Shown here one piece after another: positions 43,099 through 51,763 of a stretch of 64,000 nt of DNA. The notes under the pieces are model-generated. The model was not told the DNA's origin. It made no database searches and worked only from the letters and a program-made list of their open reading frames with translations. The stretch covers positions 4,069,501-4,133,500 of the forward strand of contig NZ_CP087715.1 in NCBI RefSeq assembly GCF_020991125.1, written 5' to 3'. This DNA comes from Microbulbifer celer. GTDB taxonomy: Bacteria; Pseudomonadota; Gammaproteobacteria; Pseudomonadales; Cellvibrionaceae. Every line of letters starts with the position of its first letter. Positions within the stretch are counted from its first letter, which is position 1. A program made the position numbers and the translations under genes.

Positions 43099-45036
43099 AT
43101 GTCTGAAGTGCACACCCATCCGGTGCCCGAAGCTTTTGCTGCGGAAGCCCTCGTACGCGACGAGGACTACCAGTGCATGTACCGCCAGTCTGTGGAAGAT
43201 CCACAGGCATTCTGGTCGCAACAGGCCAACGATTTTCTGCACTGGAGCAAACCTTTCACCAAAGTGGTGGAAGAGGATCTGAGCAAAGGTCACGCCGCCT
43301 GGTTTGCCGACGGCGAACTGAATGTTTCCGTCAACTGTATCGATCGCCACCTGCCCGCGCGCGCGGATCAGACCGCATTTATCTGGGAAGGCGACGATCC
43401 CGCCGACAGCAAGCACATCACCTACCGCGAGTTGCACCAGCAGGTGTGCCGCCTGGCCAACCTGCTCAAGGCGCGCGGGGTGAACAAGGGCGATCGCGTG
43501 TGTATCTATATGCCGATGATCCCCGAAGCCGCCTACGCCATGCTGGCCTGTGCCCGTATCGGCGCGGTGCACTCCGTGGTATTCGGCGGTTTCTCGCCGG
43601 ACTCCCTCAAGGACCGGATTCTCGACTCCGACTGCCGTTTAGTCATCACCGCGGACGAAGGCGTGCGCGGCGGCCGCAAGGTGCCACTGAAAGCCAATGT
43701 GGACAAGGCGCTCGCCAACTGCCCGGACGTGCACACCGCCATTGTGGTCAAGCGTACCGGCGCCAATATCGATTGGGACAGCAAGCGCGACATCTGGTAC
43801 GAAGAGTCCGTTGCCGAGCAGGGCACCGAGTGTGAACCGGAAGCGATGAATGCGGAAGACCCGCTGTTTATCCTCTATACCTCCGGCTCCACCGGCAAAC
43901 CAAAAGGGGTGCTGCACACCACCGCTGGCTACCTGCTGATGTCCACCATGACCTTCAAATACGCCTTCGATTACAAGGAAGGCGATGTGTTCTGGTGTAC
44001 CGCCGATGTGGGCTGGATTACCGGCCACAGTTATATCGTCTACGGCCCGCTGGCGGCCGGCGCCATCTCACTGATGTTCGAAGGCGTGCCCACCTATCCG
44101 GATGCGTCGCGCTGCTGGCAGGTGGTGGAAAAGCACAAGGTGAACACCTTCTACACCGCGCCTACCGCCATTCGCGCGCTGATGGGCGCCGGTGACGATT
44201 TCGTTACCAAGTGCGACCGCAGCTCCCTGAAACTGCTGGGTACCGTGGGCGAGCCGATCAACCCGGAAGCCTGGGAATGGTATTACGAGGTGGTGGGCGA
44301 GAAGCGCTGCCCGATCGTGGACACCTGGTGGCAGACCGAAACCGGCGCCCACCTGATTACCCCACTGCCCGGCGCCACCGACCTCAAACCCGGCTCCGCC
44401 ACCCGTCCGTTCTTCGGGGTACAGCCTGCGCTGCTGGACGAAAAAGGCCAGGAAATCGAGGGCGAAGGTGAGGGTGCCCTGGCCATGAAAGCCAGCTGGC
44501 CAAGCATGATCCGCAGTGTGTACGGCGATCACCAGCGCATGATCGATACCTACTTCTCCACTTTCCCCGGTTACTACTTCACCGGTGACGGCGCGCGCCG
44601 CGATGGGGACGGCTACTACTGGATTACCGGGCGTATCGACGACGTGTTGAACGTTTCCGGTCACCGCCTGGGTACCGCCGAAATCGAAAGTGCCATCGTG
44701 CTGCACGAAGATACCGCAGAGGCGGCGGTGGTGGGTTATCCACACGATATCAAGGGCCAGGGCATCTACTGTTACGTGACCCTGAAGAACGGTCGCGAGC
44801 CTTCCGAAGAACTGCGCAAGGAGCTGATTGATCTGTGTGTGCAGGAAATCGGCCCCATCGCCAAGCCGGATATCATCCAGTGGGCCCCCGGGCTGCCGAA
44901 AACCCGCTCCGGCAAAATCATGCGTCGTATCCTGCGCAAGATTGCCAGTAACGAGCTGGACTCCCTTGGTGATACTTCCACTCTTGCTGACCCATCTGTG
45001 GTGGACGAGTTGGTGGACCACCGGGTCAATAAGTAA
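43099..45036 (+). CDS. acs: Acetyl-CoA synthetase
   Basis: A 645-residue AMP-forming ligase (E. coli 652). P-loop-like [11 protein letters not shown], the core [19 protein letters not shown] and [13 protein letters not shown] are present. The regulatory lysine is Lys606 in [11 protein letters not shown], the site inactivated by GNAT acetylation and restored by deacetylases in other bacteria. GGGAG precedes the ATG at 43099; the longer frame is ignored. It makes acetyl-CoA from acetate. Confidence 0.97.
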   Translation: MSEVHTHPVPEAFAAEALVRDEDYQCMYRQSVEDPQAFWSQQANDFLHWSKPFTKVVEEDLSKGHAAWFADGELNVSVNCIDRHLPARADQTAFIWEGDDPADSKHITYRELHQQVCRLANLLKARGVNKGDRVCIYMPMIPEAAYAMLACARIGAVHSVVFGGFSPDSLKDRILDSDCRLVITADEGVRGGRKVPLKANVDKALANCPDVHTAIVVKRTGANIDWDSKRDIWYEESVAEQGTECEPEAMNAEDPLFILYTSGSTGKPKGVLHTTAGYLLMSTMTFKYAFDYKEGDVFWCTADVGWITGHSYIVYGPLAAGAISLMFEGVPTYPDASRCWQVVEKHKVNTFYTAPTAIRALMGAGDDFVTKCDRSSLKLLGTVGEPINPEAWEWYYEVVGEKRCPIVDTWWQTETGAHLITPLPGATDLKPGSATRPFFGVQPALLDEKGQEIEGEGEGALAMKASWPSMIRSVYGDHQRMIDTYFSTFPGYYFTGDGARRDGDGYYWITGRIDDVLNVSGHRLGTAEIESAIVLHEDTAEAAVVGYPHDIKGQGIYCYVTLKNGREPSEELRKELIDLCVQEIGPIAKPDIIQWAPGLPKTRSGKIMRRILRKIASNELDSLGDTSTLADPSVVDELVDHRVNK

Positions 45037-45079
45037 CTTCCGGTCTTCGCCCGCCAGATTGTGCTCCGTCTGGAGTGGG

Positions 45080-45147
45080 GTGGCGGGTAAGCGCTGGGTG
45101 CGGGTTTTCAGGGCCGCTTGTGAATCCGCACCCAGCACATCCCCTTC
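45080..45147 (+). repeat. Palindromic element 10, internally deleted (pair 10/11)
   Basis: Begins GTGGCGG and ends CCCTTCA, but only GCTGGGTGCGGG and the start of the TTTTCAGG arm remain before the right arm; both small hairpins are missing. A remnant of the family. Confidence 0.7.
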
Positions 45148-45210
45148 AATTCTGACTTTTGCGCTCCGTAAGTTAGCCTCGTGCCTGGCTGACGTAGTGC
45201 GTAATTTGAT

Positions 45211-45328
45211 GCTAAGGCGGAGTGCCGGGGATTGGTTTTCGAAAGCGTCGCAAACAGGATGTTTGCGCCGCAGCGCCCAGGGATGGGTTCACCGCGGTTT
45301 CGAAAACCAATCCCCGGTAATCCGCCAC
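45211..45328 (-). repeat. Palindromic element 11 (pair 10/11)
   Basis: Twenty-nine-base arms beginning GGCGGAGTGCCGGGGATTGG, two mismatches, enclose the CCCATCCCTGGG and GCAAACATCCTGTTTGC hairpins. Right end CCGCCAC. Confidence 0.92.
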
Positions 45329-45459
45329 AGAGCCGAGCCAAAGCGTACCCCGAAGCCAGAAGCGACCACCCACTTGATCTGAAACACACACAAACCCCGA
45401 GCCCGGTGATCTAATGTTGTTAATGGTATAAACAGAACCCTACCCGCACCGGAGGCAGC

Positions 45460-46335
45460 ATGCAGAACATTCTCGTCATCCTCGACAAACCCAAGCACGA
45501 ACAGATCGCGCTGCAGCGGGCGTTGGAACTGACGCAAAAAACCTCCGGTGGTGCCGTCGATGGCAGCAAAGTCCAGCTGCACCTGGTCAGCTTTGTCTAC
45601 GAGCCCCTGCAGTGGCTGCCATTTATGAGCGAGTCGGCCAAGCTCATCACCGAACAGATCCAGAACGACCGCAGCGCCTGGATGGAGCGGCTCAAAGAAA
45701 AATATACCCTGCCGGAAAATACCCGCACCGAAGTACTCTGGCACCACGATATACCCGAATGGGTAGACGAGTACCTCGACAAGACCCCCTGCGATCTCGT
45801 ACTCAAAACCGCGCAGAAACAATTTGGTTCAGGTGGCTTCGGCTCCATAGACTGGCGCCTTATCGAACGCAGTGCTGTGCCACTGTGGATCGCCGTCAGT
45901 ACCCCCTGGATCAAGCGCGATCGCATCGTCGCCGCCCTGGACCCGGCGCTGGAAAATTCCCTGCATCGGGATCTCAACCAGCGTGTGCTGAAACTGGGCG
46001 GAGCCCTTGCTGAATCGCTGGATGCAGATATCGAAGCCGTTGCCTGTGTCCCGGCCCCCGATGTGGTCAAGGACCTGGACGCCTTCCGCGAAGGCACCGG
46101 CGCTCTGCTTACCGCGATTGATGAACTGGTCGCAGACAGCGGCGTATCCTGCCGCAAAGTTCACTTTGAAACCGGCAAGCCGGCGGCGGAAGTGAACCGT
46201 ATCGTCGACCGCAACAAGGCGCGGCTGATTCTGGTGGGGCGCGGTGTGCGCAAGGGGGCCAGGCGATTCCTGCTCGGCAACACCGCCGAGCGGATACTGG
46301 GGCGATCCAATACCGATGTGCTGGTCGTTCCCTGA
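45460..46335 (+). CDS. Universal stress protein, tandem-domain (UspE-like)
   Basis: A 291-residue protein with two USP domains. The second ends with the ATP-binding pattern VGRGVRKGARRFLLGNTAERI, close to the G-2x-G-9x-G(S/T) rule; the first domain lacks a full version. UspE-type proteins act in stress and motility responses, but the specific role is unknown here. It follows the acs element pair. Confidence 0.85.
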   Translation: MQNILVILDKPKHEQIALQRALELTQKTSGGAVDGSKVQLHLVSFVYEPLQWLPFMSESAKLITEQIQNDRSAWMERLKEKYTLPENTRTEVLWHHDIPEWVDEYLDKTPCDLVLKTAQKQFGSGGFGSIDWRLIERSAVPLWIAVSTPWIKRDRIVAALDPALENSLHRDLNQRVLKLGGALAESLDADIEAVACVPAPDVVKDLDAFREGTGALLTAIDELVADSGVSCRKVHFETGKPAAEVNRIVDRNKARLILVGRGVRKGARRFLLGNTAERILGRSNTDVLVVP

Positions 46336-46440
46336 AGTCCAGCTTCCGCGACTGTACACACTCCTGTGTAGGGAGTGTGCGATCTCACAGTCTGGTAAAC
46401 TCCGCTATCGACCCTCAATCCAAAAATAAAATCGAAAAGA

Positions 46441-46869
46441 ATGTTGCCAACCCTGAATGAACAGCAGTACCTGTGTGAGCACTATCGCTTCAATGCGGAG
46501 CAGCGGCTCAAGGTGTTCAATTTTTTTGTCGTACTGTCCATGTTTGCCGATGGCGGTGTCTTTGCCGCGGTGGAAAAAGAGTTTCACCCGCTGATCCTGA
46601 TACTTCTGGGCGGATTTGTGGTCATTGTTTCCGCCGTTTTCTGGCTGGTGGATGCCCGCAGTCGCCAGTTGCTCAATCTCACCGTCCCCGGGCTCAAGGC
46701 CCTGGAGCAGCACTTTTCCGAAGAGGCGCGTATTTTTGCCCGCGACAGCCGCAGTCACGGGCGCATAGTCCGTTACACGTTTGCGTTTCGCGCATTGATT
46801 ATGGGCCAGTTACTGTTCGGTGGGGCCGTGGTGGCATTTGGATTTTTCAGCCTGTTTTCAATCTCATGA
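46441..46869 (+). CDS. Small integral membrane protein, unknown
   Basis: A 142-residue protein with about three hydrophobic helices: VFNFFVVLSMFADGG, LILILLGGFVVIVSAVFWLV and LLFGGAVVAFGFF. It is not assigned to a family. Its stop overlaps the start of the next GNAT gene by four bases (ATGA), so the two are coupled. There is no clear ribosome-binding site before the ATG at 46441. Confidence 0.65.
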   Translation: MLPTLNEQQYLCEHYRFNAEQRLKVFNFFVVLSMFADGGVFAAVEKEFHPLILILLGGFVVIVSAVFWLVDARSRQLLNLTVPGLKALEQHFSEEARIFARDSRSHGRIVRYTFAFRALIMGQLLFGGAVVAFGFFSLFSIS

Positions 46870-47444
46870 ACCCCGATCGGTTTTATGCACAACTGCCGGT
46901 AATCCAAATCCCCGATCAACGGGAAATGTGTTTTCGTTGGTTGACGGAAAATGACCTGCCAGCACTGCAGAAGATATTTTCCCAGCCGCAGGTGGTGCGG
47001 TTTATGTCTACCGAACCGCAGCAGGATGAGTCCCAGGCGCGTGCCTATCTGCAGTCAATCCGCGATGGTTTTGCCAGTGGCGATCTGTACCAGTGGGGTC
47101 TCGAGTATCGCGGCGACATTGTAGGGACCTCGACTCTGGCGGGTATTGAGCGCGATAACCACCATGCGGAAATCGGCTTTGCACTGTCGCCGGAATACTG
47201 GGGCAAGGGTCTTATGCGGCGTGCTATTCCGGCTGTGCTCGGCTTTGCTTTTGAACGGCTGGGCCTGCGACGGATTACCGCAGATGTGGATCCGCGCAAC
47301 ACACCATCGCTGCGATTACTGGCCGCACTGGGATTCCAGGAAGAGGGACTATTGCGCCAGCGTTATGAGCATATGGGTGAAATTCAGGACGCGCTGATTC
47401 TCGGCCTGTTGCGGGATGACTGGACACGCGATAACGGCTTTTAA
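46866..47444 (+). CDS. GNAT acetyltransferase, RimJ/RimL type
   Basis: A 192-residue protein with LRWL-type start (CFRWLTENDLPAL), motif A IGFALSPEYWGKGLMRRAI and motif B RITADVDPRNTPSLRLLAALGF. This is the RimJ/RimL pattern; targets could be protein N-termini or small molecules. Start overlaps the preceding membrane-protein gene. Confidence 0.85.
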   Translation: MNPDRFYAQLPVIQIPDQREMCFRWLTENDLPALQKIFSQPQVVRFMSTEPQQDESQARAYLQSIRDGFASGDLYQWGLEYRGDIVGTSTLAGIERDNHHAEIGFALSPEYWGKGLMRRAIPAVLGFAFERLGLRRITADVDPRNTPSLRLLAALGFQEEGLLRQRYEHMGEIQDALILGLLRDDWTRDNGF

Positions 47445-47544
47445 AATAGCGCTTGAGCGCCAAGGGTGTTCGGACTGTGCTCGGGGGCGACTACACTTTG
47501 AATGTTTCAATGAATTCCAGTGTTTATCACCGCCGGAAAAAACC

Positions 47545-47922
47545 ATGCTCGATTATGTCGCCCTCACCATCCATGACTATCAACGCAGTAAATCCTTCTA
47601 TCAGGCGGCCTTGGCACCGTTGGGCTACGAGCTGGTGCTGGAGATCAGTGAGTGGGCCGGGTTTGGCTGGGGTGACAAGCCGGATTTATTGATCCGCGGC
47701 GGCAGTAGCACCACGCCGAATCTGCGTATTGCCTTTCGCGCAGAGGACCGGGAAACGGTACACAACTTCTACCGCGAGGCGCTGGCTGCCGGCGGCAAGG
47801 ACGATGGTGCGCCTGCGCTGCGTCCGGAATACGACGACGACTATTTCAGTGCGCGGGTGCTGGACCCGGATGGCCACCGTATCGAGGTGGTCTGTCATAT
47901 TCCGGAAGATGCTTTTGAGTAG
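47545..47922 (+). CDS. VOC-family (glyoxalase-fold) protein
   Basis: A 125-residue single-module protein: LDYVALTIHDYQRSKSFYQ, then FSARVLDPDGHRIEVVCH with the metal-ligand Glu near the end. VOC proteins include lyases, dioxygenases and resistance proteins; the substrate is not evident. The ATG at 47545 fits the family start; the frame is open further upstream. Confidence 0.8.
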   Translation: MLDYVALTIHDYQRSKSFYQAALAPLGYELVLEISEWAGFGWGDKPDLLIRGGSSTTPNLRIAFRAEDRETVHNFYREALAAGGKDDGAPALRPEYDDDYFSARVLDPDGHRIEVVCHIPEDAFE

Positions 47923-47983
47923 AGTGAGCCCGGGTTAGAGAGATCCCGGCTAGCATTTCGCTACATCCAGGCGTCGTCTGTTC

Positions 47984-48529
47984 CTATCCCGCTTCTTCGC
48001 TTTCCAGCCGGGCCAGCAATTGCTCGGCCCAATTTATCCAGGTCTTCTCTGTGGCGATCCCCAGCACCAGCGGCTGGTGGGCGAGCCACAGCCGTTGCCG
48101 CTGCTCCGGCGGTCGCTTGTAAAAGCGTGCGTTCTGGGCCTCGTAGGTTTCCAGTAGAGCCCGGTGCTCTGCCAGGTGTCGCTCAAGCTCCGCACGCAGT
48201 TGTGCCGGCGGCAGGTGGTGTCCGGCGAACAGTTGCAGCAGGAAGGGATCGCGGATTTTCTGGGTGGAGGCGGGAGCAGTGGCCAGTGTTCTGAGGGTGT
48301 CACGGCCGGCGTCTGTCAGGCTGTAGATCTTCTTGTCCGGTCTTCCTTCCTGGGGCTGTTCGGCACAGTCCAGTAACCCTTCGCCATGGAGCTTGTGCAG
48401 CTCGCGGTACATCTGCTGGTGGCTGGCGCTCCAGAAGTGAATCACGCTGCGCTCGAACCGGCGTTTCAGGTCGTATCCGCTGCCCGGTTCGATATCCAGC
48501 AGGGTAAGCACGGCAAATCGCAACGACAT
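47984..48529 (-). CDS. PadR-family transcriptional regulator
   Basis: A 181-residue repressor. The N-terminal winged helix (LTLLDIEPGSGYDLKRRF...SHQQMYRELHKLHGEGLL) and the GRPDKKIYSLTDAGR wing are typical of PadR, followed by a long C-terminal helical domain. It is divergent from alaE, and a perfect inverted repeat lies 25 bp upstream of its start, so it probably represses itself and possibly alaE. Confidence 0.88.
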   Translation of the reverse strand: MSLRFAVLTLLDIEPGSGYDLKRRFERSVIHFWSASHQQMYRELHKLHGEGLLDCAEQPQEGRPDKKIYSLTDAGRDTLRTLATAPASTQKIRDPFLLQLFAGHHLPPAQLRAELERHLAEHRALLETYEAQNARFYKRPPEQRQRLWLAHQPLVLGIATEKTWINWAEQLLARLESEEAG

Positions 48530-48553
48530 GGGTGCGAAACTCTCTCAGTAGGG

Positions 48554-48573
48554 ATATGCAAAACGATGCATAT
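48554..48573. promoter_or_regulatory. Inverted repeat, likely PadR operator
   Basis: ATATGCA-N6-TGCATAT, perfect seven-base arms. The ATGC-N8-GCAT core resembles the ATGT-N8-ACAT type sites reported for PadR regulators. It lies just upstream of the padR start. Confidence 0.65.
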
Positions 48574-48734
48574 TAGCGTTACGGCCAATGCTTCACCAGA
48601 TCGCCTGGATGATGTGTCTCCATACTGTCATTTCGGTGTGATAAATATCTCGATGTAGCATGTTTTTTGAGATGCGTATAACCATAAAGTGACGTTTTTG
48701 AATTGTATAGCCTAGATTTTATGAAAAACATGTC

Positions 48735-48740
48735 TATAAT
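48735..48740 (+). promoter_or_regulatory. Possible alaE -10 element
   Basis: TATAAT in an A/T-rich stretch 57 bases before the alaE start; the nearest -35 (TAGATT at 16 bp) is poor. A CATGTTTTT/AAAAACATG inverted repeat (48659-48732) flanks the region. Confidence 0.35.
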
Positions 48741-48796
48741 CGCCATTCTCCGATATTTGGGTGATTAATAACCAGTTTTCTATAGGTTCAAGAGTC

Positions 48797-49381
48797 ATGT
48801 CGTGCCAGCCGTTGTCCCAGAGCACTGATGCCATCCCGGTCTCCCCTCCTGTCATGGTGCTGGAAGAGGATCATTCCGCCCCCGCCGAGCGGGTTTCTGG
48901 TGACAGCGCTTCTGCTTCGCGAACGTCTCGCCGTGGCGAATGGCTGCTCGACGTCTTCGCCATGAACAGCTTTTCCTGGGCGATTGCGATCCCGATCGAA
49001 GTGGTACTGGCGGGTATGAGCTGGCGCGAGCATCTCAAAGTGCGCCTGTTGGCGGTATTGTTCAACACGGTGATCGCTCGCCCTTTCAGCCTCTATCGCA
49101 ACTGGGTCGTAGGCCGCTGTGGCCAGGGGGGTGTTCTGCACAACTATGCTGTGGATACTTTTGTGTTCCTGAGCTTTCAGTTACCGCTGTACGCCTCCAA
49201 CATGGTGCTGGGTGGCGCCTCATCTATGGAAATACTCACAGCCAGTGGCACTTTTGTATTGCTTGCCGGCGCCATGGGCCGCCCCTATGGATTCTATCTC
49301 GACAGCCTGCGCCGTCTTTGGGATAAGCGATCTGAATGTGGCAGGTCGCTCCCCGGCGAATGTGACACACCGGACTCCTGA
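48797..49381 (+). CDS. L-alanine exporter AlaE family protein
   Basis: A 194-residue membrane protein. The core aligns by eye with E. coli AlaE: DVFAMNSFSWAIAIPIEVVLAGMSWREHLKVRL, NTVIARPFSLYRNW, AVDTFVFLSFQLPLYAS and GRPYGFYLDSLRRL, with four helices. It has about 50 extra N-terminal residues of low complexity, so a later start (48854) is possible. AlaE exports excess alanine. Regulation by the divergent PadR is plausible. Confidence 0.82.
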   Translation: MSCQPLSQSTDAIPVSPPVMVLEEDHSAPAERVSGDSASASRTSRRGEWLLDVFAMNSFSWAIAIPIEVVLAGMSWREHLKVRLLAVLFNTVIARPFSLYRNWVVGRCGQGGVLHNYAVDTFVFLSFQLPLYASNMVLGGASSMEILTASGTFVLLAGAMGRPYGFYLDSLRRLWDKRSECGRSLPGECDTPDS

Positions 49382-49742
49382 GGCAGAAAGCTAAAAAGAT
49401 AGAAAGTTGGCAGAGGGAGGGCATCCGATAGTGTGCGCTGGGTACTCTTTTGAATGGTACGGGTGTACAAAGACGCCAAATTAACGTCAAACGGCTGAAT
49501 TTCGCGTCAGCAGGCGTACAATAGACTTGTTTGGACTTGTGCTTTGCAGTATTAATCCGCTACTTGGCTGGTGCCGGTTAGCGGTACAGTATTGGCAATA
49601 TTGGAAATATTGGAAGTACTCACTGAAAGCCTCTTTGATTGCCTGACCACTCGCATAGACGCGAGGGGGTAAAGCAGTAGTCCATACCCGGGTCGCAGGA
49701 ATGACCCGGTTTTCCCTAGTGGTTACAAGGATGAATAACGCC
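49382..49742. other. 361-bp gap with 9-bp tandem repeats
   Basis: No convincing gene. At 49590-49616 three direct 9-bp copies (TATTGGCAA, TATTGGAAA, TATTGGAAG) lie in a row between two GTAC sequences. A GGGTC/GACCC inverted repeat lies close to 49690-49708. Confidence 0.55.
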
Positions 49743-51140
49743 ATGATTTTCCGCGGCTCGGCGAGTTGTCGCTATTGTTCCGTTTTTTCCCGAAGTATTC
49801 AGTTTTCTGACCGCAACTCTGTGCCTGCGGGTGTTGCCTGTGCATTTTTATTCACTGCGCCGGAAACCGTATGGGCTTTTGCCGGTGAATCCTTTCTTCT
49901 GGGGGTTGAAGTACCTCTGATATGGGTTGTGCTCTCAGGAGTAGTCGCTCTGGGAGCGTTGTTCGGCCTGGTCGTGATGCGGGCGAGAGTCCGAACTGTC
50001 GAGCACGCCAGTGCCACCCAGGTTGCAGATTTGCAGGTGGAAAATGCCAAGCTGTTTCGCCAGCTTCAAACCCGGGTGCATGAGCTGATTGCACGGGATA
50101 AACAGCTGGATGAGTTTCGGGCATCAAAAGAACAGTTGGTGGAAGAGCATCTGGACTTTCTGTCCATAACCGGCCACCGGTTGCACAAACCGCTGGAAAC
50201 ATTGGTCAGCACCATGAACCTGCTGGTGCGCGGAACGGAGGGCGAGGTCCGTCAATTGGCGGAGGCCGCGCAAGGCCAGTGTCGTCTGTTGCGTAGCAGT
50301 ATTGAGGATATCCAGCGGGCCGCGCAGGCGACTCCTGCCGCACCGGGAAGTGCGATTGCCGATGAGCTGCAGAAACTGGAAATTCTACTGATCGAAAACG
50401 ACTCTCATCCCACTTTGCGTACCCGACTGGAGGCCCACGGACATCGTGTACGGCGGGAGACCAATGGTGTGGATGGTGCCGAGGCAGCCCTACAGGGTAA
50501 TTTCGACCTGGTGTTGGTAGATGTGCGCCTGCCATTGATTGATGGTCTCGAAACTGCACGCAAGATTCGTGGAGACCAGGCCAATGAATCTCTGTTGATA
50601 TTCGGAATGGTCGACAAGCCATCAGAAGGCGATCGTGAGCGTTATATGGCACGTGGCCTCAGCGGAATCCTGCCGTTACCAGCGAGTGATGTTCATCTAC
50701 TGCAATTGCTCGGTTGGGTCGACGAAAAGAATCGCAGCGAAGAGAGCAAGGGCAAGCCGGCGCGGGTGGCGAAGCTGTTGAATGCATCGACGCTTGAGCG
50801 CCAGCGCGATACGCTTGGGCACCTCGCTTTCGCCGAGCTGCTGGGGGATCGCCTGGCCAACCTGCCCAAAAAAATAACCGCTTTCACCAGCGCTCTGACC
50901 GGCCGTCACTGGCTGGATGCCCAGCACCAGGCACAGGCCATTGCCGGCCAGGCGGAGAGTGTGGGGTTGGAGTTGGTAGCCAGCCGGCTGCGGGCGCTGT
51001 CGGCACGACTGTCCATCGACAGTGAGCGCGATTACTGTCGTCATCAACGCACCGAGATCCTGACATTGATGCGCAACTCCATCGTGCAGCTGAAGGCTTG
51101 GCGAGAAAAGAATGTGCACACACAGTGGGCATTGAGTTGA
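49743..51140 (+). CDS. Degenerate membrane two-component protein (HisKA-like, receiver, Hpt-like)
   Basis: A 465-residue protein. Two membrane helices (about 25-75) precede a coiled coil, a HisKA-like helical pair (FLSITGHRLHKPLETLVSTMN), no HATPase domain, then a receiver with DLVLVDVRLPLIDG and a C-terminal helical domain resembling Hpt in which the expected phospho-His position reads QAIAGQ. It therefore cannot autophosphorylate by the usual route, although the receiver still has its Asp. The ATG at 49743 is preceded by AAGGA; 49701 and 49731 are alternative starts. Orphan; partner unknown. Confidence 0.7.
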   Translation: MIFRGSASCRYCSVFSRSIQFSDRNSVPAGVACAFLFTAPETVWAFAGESFLLGVEVPLIWVVLSGVVALGALFGLVVMRARVRTVEHASATQVADLQVENAKLFRQLQTRVHELIARDKQLDEFRASKEQLVEEHLDFLSITGHRLHKPLETLVSTMNLLVRGTEGEVRQLAEAAQGQCRLLRSSIEDIQRAAQATPAAPGSAIADELQKLEILLIENDSHPTLRTRLEAHGHRVRRETNGVDGAEAALQGNFDLVLVDVRLPLIDGLETARKIRGDQANESLLIFGMVDKPSEGDRERYMARGLSGILPLPASDVHLLQLLGWVDEKNRSEESKGKPARVAKLLNASTLERQRDTLGHLAFAELLGDRLANLPKKITAFTSALTGRHWLDAQHQAQAIAGQAESVGLELVASRLRALSARLSIDSERDYCRHQRTEILTLMRNSIVQLKAWREKNVHTQWALS

Positions 51141-51269
51141 ACCCTGATTGGCGTTGGAAGCAATGCCTGCCAGGCCCCGTTATGAGAGATCCGGGTTACC
51201 GCCCGTGAGCATTTGCGCTTACACTTATCTCCTCAACTTGTTGCGGAATTTTGACTGGAATGCCCGTCT

Positions 51270-51635
51270 ATGACTGAGCAGTACCCTTCACCCCAAGAGC
51301 CGGATCTGAACCCCGAGCGCGAGCGCTCTGCACGCGATATGGCCACGCTGGTGTATCTGATCCAGGCCATCGCCATTTTCACGGCGTTGCCCTTTTTCGT
51401 TGCGGTCATCGTCAACTATGTAAAACGCGGCGATGTACGCGGCACACTCGCGGAGTCGCACTTTCGCTGGCAGATCCGCACCTTTTGGTACTGGCTGCTG
51501 TGGCTGGTGATCGGCACCATCACCTGGTGGATTCTGATCGGGATGGTCATTCTGTTGATCAACCAGGTCTGGTTAATCTACCGCGTCATCCGCGGTTGGC
51601 TGGCGCTGGCGGACAACCGCCCGGCCTATTCCTGA
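51270..51635 (+). CDS. DUF4870-like membrane protein
   Basis: A 121-residue protein with a charged N-terminus and three helices: TLVYLIQAIAIFTALPFFVAVIVNYV, then AESHFRWQIRTFWYWLLWLVI and WWILIGMVILLINQVWLIYRVIRG. The HFRWQIRTFW pattern and layout fit the DUF4870 family (function unknown). A strong terminator follows. Confidence 0.75.
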   Translation: MTEQYPSPQEPDLNPERERSARDMATLVYLIQAIAIFTALPFFVAVIVNYVKRGDVRGTLAESHFRWQIRTFWYWLLWLVIGTITWWILIGMVILLINQVWLIYRVIRGWLALADNRPAYS

Positions 51636-51713
51636 CAGGCGCACCCGCGGGGCAGTACCAGCTTAGGTGGCGTCCCAGGAGGCGGGGAAAGAAAGAACGG
51701 TGAGAGAAAGCTC

Positions 51714-51740
51714 GAGCGGCCAGTTGGCCGCTCTTTTTTT
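51714..51740 (+). terminator. Rho-independent terminator
   Basis: Perfect eight-base stem GAGCGGCC, loop AGTT, then T7. It ends the 51270 transcript. Confidence 0.93.
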
Positions 51741-51763
51741 GCCTGTTATTTAATGCAGTTAAC

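Noticed and set aside
45232..45414. Small plus-strand frame inside element 11
   Set aside because: It is encoded by the repeat itself, and equivalent frames in other copies are broken.
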